From: JANQGH01 sp039030175
GTDB lineage: Bacteria; Pseudomonadota; Alphaproteobacteria; DSM-16000; Inquilinaceae
Length of the DNA stretch: 64,000 nt
Direction of reading: 5' to 3'
NCBI GenBank assembly: GCA_039030175.1
Contig: JBCCER010000002.1
Location: 6,430-70,429 of the forward strand
Of this stretch, positions 55,154 through 62,221 are shown in pieces. Each line of letters starts with the position of its first letter. The stretch's first letter is position 1. Under the pieces are notes generated by a model. It was not told the DNA's origin. It searched no databases and worked only from the letters and a program-made list of their open reading frames with translations. A program made the position numbers and the translations under genes.

Positions 55154-55447
55154 ATGCGCTTGATGATGACAATCAAGATTCCAGTCGAACATGGCAACAG
55201 GGCCGTCAAAGATGGATCGATGGGCACAGCATTCAAGAACCTCTTTGATGCCGTGAAGCCGGAAGCGACCTATTTCTCGATGCTCGACGGCTACCGGGTT
55301 GCATTCATCGTCTACGAGCTAGACGAGCAGTATAAGCTGCTGGACCTCCATGAACCTCTGTTCGCCGCCATGGGTGCGATGATCGACGAGCGGCCGGTTC
55401 TGAATTGGGACGATATGGAGAGAGCCTTCGCGGAGATTAAGGTGTAG
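55154..55447 (+). CDS. Small ferredoxin-fold-like protein of unknown function
   Basis: Protein of 97 aa from ATG 55154 with GGGAGAG upstream. The pattern MMTIKIPVEHGNRAVKDG, then YFSMLDGYRVAFIVYELDE and a final helix MERAFAEIKV fits a compact alpha/beta barrel dimer such as the GYD/DUF3303 group. No catalytic residues are apparent. Single gene between malic enzyme (divergent) and aldehyde dehydrogenase (convergent). Confidence 0.6.
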   Translation: MRLMMTIKIPVEHGNRAVKDGSMGTAFKNLFDAVKPEATYFSMLDGYRVAFIVYELDEQYKLLDLHEPLFAAMGAMIDERPVLNWDDMERAFAEIKV

Positions 55448-55529
55448 TCAAACTGCGATCGCCTGCGGACCGGAGCTGCCCGCAGTCTTTACTGTGGTTT
55501 CGCTGCACCGCTCTGTTGCAGTTTTCAGG

Positions 55530-56933
55530 TCAGGCTGATTGCCGACGGATCACCGTCATCTTGTCGATGACCATGTCTTCCATCGTATAGGGAATGCCGC
55601 CGACACCGAGGCCGGATTGGCGTAGGCCGGCGAACGGCATCCAGTCTACGCGAAAGGCGGAATGGTCGTTAATCATAACGGCGCTGGCGTCCAGCCGGTC
55701 GGCGGTCTTCAGGGCTCGATCGATGTTTTGGGTGAAAACGGCGGCTTGGAACGCGACCGGGAGGGCATTGGCCCGGGCGACCGCGTCATCCAAGTCGTCG
55801 AAGCCATAAACACAGGTGACAGGACCGAAGATTTCCAATGTCGAGACTTTGGCGTCGGCCGGGGGGTCGACTAGTATGGTTGGCCGATAAACATGGTCCG
55901 ACAGTTTTTCCCCGCCGATTGCTTTGCCCGCTCCGGCGGTGACGGCCTCGTCGACCCAGCTAGCCACACGGTCGACCTCGCGGGGCAAAATCAATGGGCC
56001 GACCTCGGTCTCAGCCAACTCCGGATCGCCCACCTTTAGGGCTCCTACCTGAGCGGTCAGCATTTCGACTAATCGGTCCTTGATGGGGTTGGCCGCGAAG
56101 ATCCGCTGAACCGAAACGCAAACTTGGCCGGCGTGGTAATAGCCGCCTTTGACGATCATCGGCACAATGCGCTCTAGGTCGGCGTCGTCATGAACGATGA
56201 CTGGGGCCGCGCCGCCATGCTCTAACGCGCAGCGGGTGCCGGGTGCGAGCTTTGATCGCAAGTGCCAGCCTACCCTTGCCGATCCGATGAACGTGAAGAA
56301 CGCGACGCGCGGGTCGGTCACCAATCGCTCTGCGGTCGGAATGTCGGTCAGAACGGCCCGACACCATTCCTCCGGCAGCCCGGCACGATAGACAGCTTCG
56401 ACAAAACGGAGGCAGGACAACGGGGTCGTATCGGCTGGTTTGACAATCACAGGGCAGCCGGTGGCAATTGCCGGAACGGCTTGGTGGACGATCAGGTTAA
56501 GGGGATGGTTGAAGGCGCTGACAGCTACCACCGGCCCAATCGGATACTTTCGTGTGAAGGCAGTTCGACCGTCGCCGGCGGCCGACAAATCCATCGGTAT
56601 CTCGACGCCGCCACTATTCTCGATCTCGCCGATCGCCAGCCTGACACCGTTGATCGCGCGCAATACCTCGACGCGCGCATCGGTCAAAGGTTTGCCACCT
56701 TCCTGAGCGATCAGCGTCGCATAGGCGTCAACTTCAGACTCCATACCGCTGGCGAGCGCCTCTAGGATCTCGATCCGGCGATAGACCGGTAGGGTCGCCC
56801 CCGATCGGTGCAGTTGTTCAGCGGTTTTGAGATGCCGGTCGACAGTATCCCAATCCTCGAGGGCCAATTCGTCCAGCACCTGGCCGTTGTAGGCTTTCGT
56901 GACAGTCAGGCGATCGGTGCGCGCTGTGCTCAT
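55530..56933 (-). CDS. NAD(P)-dependent aldehyde dehydrogenase
   Basis: Enzyme of 467 aa oxidising an aldehyde to an acid. Visible landmarks are VSAFNHPLNLIVHQAVPAIATG, cofactor loop FTFIGSARVG, catalytic Glu in ALEHGG, nucleophile Cys in HAGQVCVSVQR and the LEIFGPV motif. The sequence is closest in style to the lactaldehyde/phosphonoacetaldehyde/glyceraldehyde-3-phosphate branch (non-phosphorylating), but I cannot name the substrate. It stands alone, next to the LanM gene. Confidence 0.9.
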   Translation of the reverse strand: MSTARTDRLTVTKAYNGQVLDELALEDWDTVDRHLKTAEQLHRSGATLPVYRRIEILEALASGMESEVDAYATLIAQEGGKPLTDARVEVLRAINGVRLAIGEIENSGGVEIPMDLSAAGDGRTAFTRKYPIGPVVAVSAFNHPLNLIVHQAVPAIATGCPVIVKPADTTPLSCLRFVEAVYRAGLPEEWCRAVLTDIPTAERLVTDPRVAFFTFIGSARVGWHLRSKLAPGTRCALEHGGAAPVIVHDDADLERIVPMIVKGGYYHAGQVCVSVQRIFAANPIKDRLVEMLTAQVGALKVGDPELAETEVGPLILPREVDRVASWVDEAVTAGAGKAIGGEKLSDHVYRPTILVDPPADAKVSTLEIFGPVTCVYGFDDLDDAVARANALPVAFQAAVFTQNIDRALKTADRLDASAVMINDHSAFRVDWMPFAGLRQSGLGVGGIPYTMEDMVIDKMTVIRRQSA

Positions 56934-57078
56934 CGTGGTATCCTCGGCTAAGTCGTCGAGGACTCCATTTAGCCACCGCGCGGCAGTTCTGCCAGTTTCG
57001 GCGCCCAGTACTGTCGGAACTGTGATGACAAGGTCGGTGGTGGTTAACGGATGGCGGCCGCCGATCGCACGTCAGTTC

Positions 57079-60000
57079 TCACCCTTCTTCCAAAGCTGAA
57101 AAATTCGGCACTAGGTCTGGCCTGGCGAGCCAGAGCAGGACCAGGCCGACCCCCGAGGCGCCGTCAAACAGGCTCGGGTTGTCGCCGTCTTGGCCGGATC
57201 CCCATTGGAACTGCCCCTGCTTTTCGGCTTTGGTCAGCAAGGGAGCGATCATCGTTTCAGCCTGACGGATCAAGCCGGCATCGCCTCGCTCGCGGGCCAC
57301 TTGCATCGCGAAGGCAATGCGGCCGAAATTCCCCGAAAACAGGCCGTCGGTGCCGGCACCCGCTGCTTTTGTCACCTCTTGCAATGCTGCATCAACGACG
57401 TCGGCCCTATCTGCCGAAACGTATCCGCACTCCGCGAGCTCAAGCCCCACGATCCCGATGCCGGCAGCACCGGTGGAGTAGTCCGGTCGGCGCGGGGCAT
57501 TTGCCACGGCGGCCGTAGTATCGACATCACGCAGATCTGGCCATCCACCGCAACACCGGGCCAGCGCATGTTCGTAGCGGAGACCTTGTTCGATTGCCTC
57601 TTCGAAGTCAGTTGTGTTGAGGGTCTTACCGGCGCGCGAGATGGCGAGTGCTATTCCGCTTGCCCCGTGCATCAAGCCGGCCTGCGGCATTGCCCAAGCC
57701 CGGTTGCACCACGCGCGCCCACCAAAGATCGTCCGCGTTCGGCTCGTCAGCAGGTGGTCGGCGCAGGTGCGCAATCGATCGGCGATGAAAGGATCTGGTA
57801 TCCGATGGTAGAGCGCGCTGAGGCCTATAACAGCGCCCGCCGTGCCGGAATACAGACCTTGATCCTCGCAGCCCATGATCTTCTCGTCAGTCAACAGGCC
57901 GGCGTATGCCATGGCGGCGTCGGCAATCGACGGTTCATCAAGCAGCCTAGCTAGCGCCGAAAATCCATAGATCAGCCCGCCGATACCGTCGCCAAGACCA
58001 ACGGGAATGACCGTGTTGGCCTGGGATAGCTGGTCTGGATTGCCTGCAGCATCTAGCGCCTGCGCAATGCAGGACATCGCGCTTTGCCGATATCGAGAGT
58101 CGCCAGTCACCCGATAAAGTGCGGCTTGAAACAGGCCGACCCCAACCGTGCCTGTGTAGAGCGCCGGCGCCATCGGACGAAGCTGCAGGGTCCGTTCATC
58201 GGCCGTCGCCGGCGCAAGGCCCAACCAACTGATGCCGCCACCCGACTGTATGCCCGATCGCTCGATTGTTTCGGAAAGGCGCCTGGCCAGATCGATCAGC
58301 TGCTGTCCGGTTGGGTATACGTCTTTGGCCGCTTGTCCTGACTGCCGCGGAATGTCGATGCTCTCCGGCGCAACCGTGTGGAGAGACTGTTCGATGATCA
58401 GTCGATCGCGGTCTAGCTGAATTGTCTCTAAAGAGAGCAATCGGTCGCGGACCTCATCGAGAGCGGGGCGCCGGAAGAAATCGCAGACGATCCGTCCGTC
58501 GCCGCACACGAGATCGGTCGATGTCGTCCGGCCCGCAAAGACAGGTATGTCGGCTTGGGCCATTGACGCTCGTTCGTAATCGCATACCGAGGCGATCGGC
58601 AAGGGCCCCTGTTGGGTGAGGGAAGTCCGATAGAGGAAATCGAAATGAAGGCTCCAGCCGGCGCCGCTATCGAGCGACTTTCGCCCAAGCGCCCTTTGCA
58701 TAAGGAGACCGTAGACTCTTGTCGACCGGAGGATTGTACGAAAGCTGAGCCCTTCGAACCGATCCAATGGACCGCCTCGCGCCGCGATCTCGCCGCCTCG
58801 TTCGGCAAGGAAGGTGAACATGGCTTGGTATCCGGCCATCAACTCGGCGCTGTAATCGATGGCCTGCAGCGGTAGACCGCCAAGCCGCGGCACATTTGTG
58901 CCTCTGCGGTTCGCCGGTGTTCGATTGTGCGCGGTATCCGGCGCGGTTCCATGGTCGAGCCCTCCAATCAGGAGTGATCTTGCGCCTGGAAGACTGGCCC
59001 AGCCCGGCAGGTACCCAGTGGACAGAACAGAGTTATCGAGCTGTCCGCCCGCAGCTACCAAAGCTTGTACGGGGCCATTGGCGTCGGTCTCGGCTTTGGG
59101 TCGGGCGCCAATGATGGTTTCCAAATCGACCGGAACCGGGGCCGGGCCGCGGGCAATTATGTTCTCGAAATGGAAGTCACTGCCTTGAAGCACCCGGATT
59201 AGGCACATCGTCGCGCCTGATCGATAGAAAAATTCCCTCGCCTCGTCCTTTCTGGAACAATCGCGCGGCGCGACCCATTCGACCCAGCCATAACCGTCGC
59301 AGGCTTCGGTTCGCGGGCAGTCTGCTGATTTCGGTGCGCCATGGTCGCTAAGCCAGTCAAGCAGGCTGGACCAGGCTATGTCGATGCGCAGATCCTTTGG
59401 CTTGTATCCGACCACGAGCCCATTTTCGAAGGTCATCTTGTAGACCGAGCGGCCACCATTGTGGGGATCTGAGAGACCGGTGCCTATCCGAGCCACACGT
59501 CCCGGTGTTACGCCATTGTTTAGGGTGGTGATTTCTCGCGGGAGATCCCGGTGCAGGCGGCCAATGAACTCCAACGTGGCCGATTGCCACTGTTCGGCTA
59601 CCGTCGACAGCAGGCGGGCCAGCACAGGGCGATCGGCGAAGAACGATTTCAGCCCGTCTTCTCGCAGCGCTGAAACGAATTCGGCCATGCGGTTGTTGGT
59701 GTTTGTCGGGTATAGGGGCCGGTCCGTTAGACCGAGTGAGCCAAGCGTTCTGCCAGCCGCGTGCATTGTCAGATAGAAGCAGTCGGTCAGTGCCCCGGCG
59801 CTGATCTCAGCCATCGTTTCGACAAGGGCGCGGTCGAGGTCTGCTAGCGCGCGGTCAGAGAGCAGCGCTAGCTGCCGGGCGTCGGCAAGATCGTCACGTC
59901 GACGGCGAACAGCGTCGACCGCAGGATAGAATAGCTGCTCAAAGGGCAACAACCGCCGCCTCACCAACCGGCAAGTATCTTCCAAGGTTGGCTCTTTATG

Positions 60001-60360
60001 GAGGGCGGTAAACAATTCGGAGAATGTGTCGGCCCAGGCAGGCGTGGCCTGGCCTGTTGCGAACAAAACCTCGCCGAACAATGGCAGGATAGCGTCGGGG
60101 TCAAAGCCGCGATGGCGGCACATTTGCGCGAAAACAGCTTTGTCGCCACCGGACGCCGAGCGAACCCATGCCCCATAGCGCGTGTCAATCTTATGGGTAC
60201 CAGCTGCGGTGGTGGTAGGCACGTAGCCGTCCGCCAACCTTTCGTCCAACGTGCTGGCACGGGCTGCAAGGAGCCTTAACTCTTGATCGCCGAACTTGGC
60301 CGCATTGTCACCTGTAGGCTGGCCAATTTCGGGGCGGGGCGATTCCATCCGTATGGTCAT
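57079..60360 (-). CDS. LanM-type (class II) lanthipeptide synthetase with zinc-less cyclase domain
   Basis: Protein of 1093 aa, normal LanM length. The N-terminal dehydratase is intact: SDPHNGGRSVYKM (D298, H300), VVGYKPKDL with the ATP lysine, GSDFHFENII (D395, H397, N400), PVDLETII (D412) and TILRSTRVYGLLM. It should therefore phosphorylate and eliminate Ser/Thr. The C-terminal LanC domain keeps the GLMHGASGIALA and GAAGIGI fold blocks, but the zinc cysteine position reads YSTG (961-964) where WCHG or WCYG is expected, and the Cys-His pair reads LFSG (1007-1010) instead of LCHG. Zinc-dependent thioether cyclisation should be lost. A CCGG near residue 929 is not at a ligand position. The precursor-like gene lies 63 bp upstream. 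Confidence 0.9.
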   Translation of the reverse strand: MTIRMESPRPEIGQPTGDNAAKFGDQELRLLAARASTLDERLADGYVPTTTAAGTHKIDTRYGAWVRSASGGDKAVFAQMCRHRGFDPDAILPLFGEVLFATGQATPAWADTFSELFTALHKEPTLEDTCRLVRRRLLPFEQLFYPAVDAVRRRRDDLADARQLALLSDRALADLDRALVETMAEISAGALTDCFYLTMHAAGRTLGSLGLTDRPLYPTNTNNRMAEFVSALREDGLKSFFADRPVLARLLSTVAEQWQSATLEFIGRLHRDLPREITTLNNGVTPGRVARIGTGLSDPHNGGRSVYKMTFENGLVVGYKPKDLRIDIAWSSLLDWLSDHGAPKSADCPRTEACDGYGWVEWVAPRDCSRKDEAREFFYRSGATMCLIRVLQGSDFHFENIIARGPAPVPVDLETIIGARPKAETDANGPVQALVAAGGQLDNSVLSTGYLPGWASLPGARSLLIGGLDHGTAPDTAHNRTPANRRGTNVPRLGGLPLQAIDYSAELMAGYQAMFTFLAERGGEIAARGGPLDRFEGLSFRTILRSTRVYGLLMQRALGRKSLDSGAGWSLHFDFLYRTSLTQQGPLPIASVCDYERASMAQADIPVFAGRTTSTDLVCGDGRIVCDFFRRPALDEVRDRLLSLETIQLDRDRLIIEQSLHTVAPESIDIPRQSGQAAKDVYPTGQQLIDLARRLSETIERSGIQSGGGISWLGLAPATADERTLQLRPMAPALYTGTVGVGLFQAALYRVTGDSRYRQSAMSCIAQALDAAGNPDQLSQANTVIPVGLGDGIGGLIYGFSALARLLDEPSIADAAMAYAGLLTDEKIMGCEDQGLYSGTAGAVIGLSALYHRIPDPFIADRLRTCADHLLTSRTRTIFGGRAWCNRAWAMPQAGLMHGASGIALAISRAGKTLNTTDFEEAIEQGLRYEHALARCCGGWPDLRDVDTTAAVANAPRRPDYSTGAAGIGIVGLELAECGYVSADRADVVDAALQEVTKAAGAGTDGLFSGNFGRIAFAMQVARERGDAGLIRQAETMIAPLLTKAEKQGQFQWGSGQDGDNPSLFDGASGVGLVLLWLARPDLVPNFSALEEG

Positions 60361-60423
60361 GGTAAAACTCGCGCAAGCCTAAGGGTGCAGGATGGCCAAG
60401 CAGCGTACCGGGTAGCGCCCAAG

Positions 60424-60735
60424 TCAGCGGCCAGAGGTTGGGGCGGACTTTAGGGCGAGTTGCCAGGCCGGGTTTTCGTCCTGGGCCTCCAAGAGATCGG
60501 TGTCGGTGGCGATGTTCTCGGGCGGCGGTGACGGAATGTGCAGGTACTTCACCGTCTCGGTGTCGCTCACCACCCTTATCTCGACATGTTCGGGTAGGCG
60601 TCTACCAAGCTCGGCGAAGACGGCACGCGGGTCTTGTTCCAGGCGGCTACGAAACGCGTCGTCTGTCCAAACCCTTTGTAGAAATTCCGCACGAGTGGAC
60701 TCGATCTGACCGAAGTCAGGTGGCCGATTGATCAT
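60424..60735 (-). CDS. Nitrile-hydratase-leader-type (NHLP) RiPP precursor, cysteine-free
   Basis: Peptide of 103 aa with AAGGA eight bases before the ATG. Residues about 15-72 match the NHLP leader derived from nitrile hydratase alpha: RAEFLQRVWTDDAFRSRLEQ, DPRAVFAELGRRLPEHVEIR and VVSDTETVKYLHIPSPPP. Such leaders normally end in a Gly-Gly cleavage site followed by a modified core. Here there is no GG, and the about 30-residue tail (from ENIATDTDLLEAQ to KSAPTSGR) has five Ser/Thr but no Cys; the whole protein has none. It is the probable substrate of the adjacent LanM. Confidence 0.82.
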   Translation of the reverse strand: MINRPPDFGQIESTRAEFLQRVWTDDAFRSRLEQDPRAVFAELGRRLPEHVEIRVVSDTETVKYLHIPSPPPENIATDTDLLEAQDENPAWQLALKSAPTSGR

Positions 60736-60883
60736 GACTAATGTCCTTAGGCCCCCCGGGTCCCCAATGCACTACGGGCGGCCCAAGGGTTTATGCAATC
60801 TGACTTAAGAATATGTAGAAACGTAATATAGAACCGGTTACTTCCGGTTGATCGAGACATGGGCCGTGATCGCTGATTCTCAA

Positions 60884-60920
60884 ATAGATATTTGCTATTA
60901 AATCGATATCGAGAACCTAT
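60884..60920. promoter_or_regulatory. OxyR-type operator (four half-sites, 7-bp spacers)
   Basis: ATAG (60884), CTAT (60895), ATAT (60906) and CTAT (60917), each separated by exactly seven bases, reproduce the ATAG-N7-CTAT-N7-ATAG-N7-CTAT OxyR consensus with one mismatch. It lies in the 327 bp AT-rich spacer between the RiPP precursor (starts at 60735, leftward) and the OxyR-like gene (61063, rightward), about 145 bp from each start. It could regulate both. No other feature is evident in the spacer. Confidence 0.7.
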
Positions 60921-61062
60921 TGAACGTAATAGCGGCGCCCGACATCCTCGTGCGCGATCTTCTGACTTCCGGTTTCGATTTGACGGCGCCGTGGATGTAG
61001 TCTGATAGGTGTTTCGATGCTAGTGTGAGAGATTGATAGCCAGTAGCGATTACGGGTGACCG

Positions 61063-61968
61063 ATGTCCGCGCGTCCGACCCATAGACAGCTCGAGTATCT
61101 GGTCGCCGTGAGTGAAACGGGGCATTTCCGTGAGGCCGCCAGCCGGTGCAATGTCTCCCAGCCGACCTTGTCGACCCAGATACAGCTTCTTGAAGACCGG
61201 CTACGGGCCAAATTGATAGAGCGAGCGCCCGGTGGGGCGCGCCCGACACCGCTGGGCGAGATCGTCATCGATTTGGCACGGACGGTATTGGCGACACTCG
61301 ACGAAATCCAAAACGTGGCCATCAACGCCGAGGCCAATCTCGGAGGCTTGGTCCGCTTGGGCGTCGTGCCGACATTTGGGCCCTATTTCCTGCCCCGCGT
61401 GCTGCCTAGGTTGCGGGCACAGTATCCGGAACTCGAGCTCTATATTCGTGAAGAGCGGCCCCTGGAACTGGAGCAGTCTCTTGCCAGTGGAACCCTCGAT
61501 TGCGCTCTCACGCGCCCGCCTGAGAGGGGGCCCCGCCTCACCTATCATGAGTTGACCGAAGAGCGATTGCAGCTCGGCATTCCCTCGGACCACGCACTGG
61601 CAAACGAAGCCCGCATTTTGCCGGAAATGCTACAAGGTCAGCGAATGCTGACACTGGGGCCGGACTACTCCCTGAACCGTTACGTGCGTGAGCTGTGCCA
61701 AGTCTCGGGCGCCGTTATGAGCGAGGACTATGAGGGCACCAGCCTCGATGCGATCCGCCAGATGGTCTCGATCGGCATGGGGTTTTCGCTGTTCCCAGAG
61801 CGCTATGTCGCTTCGGAATTCCCTAAAGAAACGAGTGTTGTCCTTAGAGATATCGAAGGGATGAGCTTGGTCCGGGCGATTGGCCTCGTTTGGCGCGACG
61901 GCTCGGTTCGCAGCTCTCAATATCTCCGGCTTCTCGAAGAGTGTAAGCAAGCCCTAAGTGACGGATAG
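61063..61968 (+). CDS. OxyR-like LysR-family regulator lacking the peroxidatic cysteine
   Basis: LysR-type regulator of 301 aa. The N-terminal helix-turn-helix is FREAASRCNVSQPTLSTQIQLLED, and the remainder follows OxyR closely (ERPLELEQSLASGTLDCAL and EDYEGTSLDAIRQMVSIGMG). In E. coli OxyR the redox switch is Cys199-Cys208, nine residues apart. Here the aligned residues are Ser203 (GPDYSLNRY) and Cys212 (ELCQV), so the peroxide-sensing cysteine is replaced by serine. The protein may be constitutively in one state or sense something else. An OxyR-like operator lies about 143 bp upstream. Confidence 0.88.
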   Translation: MSARPTHRQLEYLVAVSETGHFREAASRCNVSQPTLSTQIQLLEDRLRAKLIERAPGGARPTPLGEIVIDLARTVLATLDEIQNVAINAEANLGGLVRLGVVPTFGPYFLPRVLPRLRAQYPELELYIREERPLELEQSLASGTLDCALTRPPERGPRLTYHELTEERLQLGIPSDHALANEARILPEMLQGQRMLTLGPDYSLNRYVRELCQVSGAVMSEDYEGTSLDAIRQMVSIGMGFSLFPERYVASEFPKETSVVLRDIEGMSLVRAIGLVWRDGSVRSSQYLRLLEECKQALSDG

Positions 61969-62221
61969 ACCCTTTCGTCAGCTGTAGTCTTGGCGCTTAT
62001 CGCCTGCTTGCTTCGGTATCTGACGTTCGCCACCGCGCGATCCAAGCTCGAATTGGGGCGCAGAAGGCATTCGCCGGAAACAATTGAAACAATTTTCCGC
62101 CAACGTGAAATTCTTTGGAAACGTTTAAGGCCGATACTTCAGTGCAACCAAAGGCGGCACTTTCGATCGGTCATCGCTAGTTCGATGATCGAGGGCCGGT
62201 GTCGACTCCAAGGATTGACGT

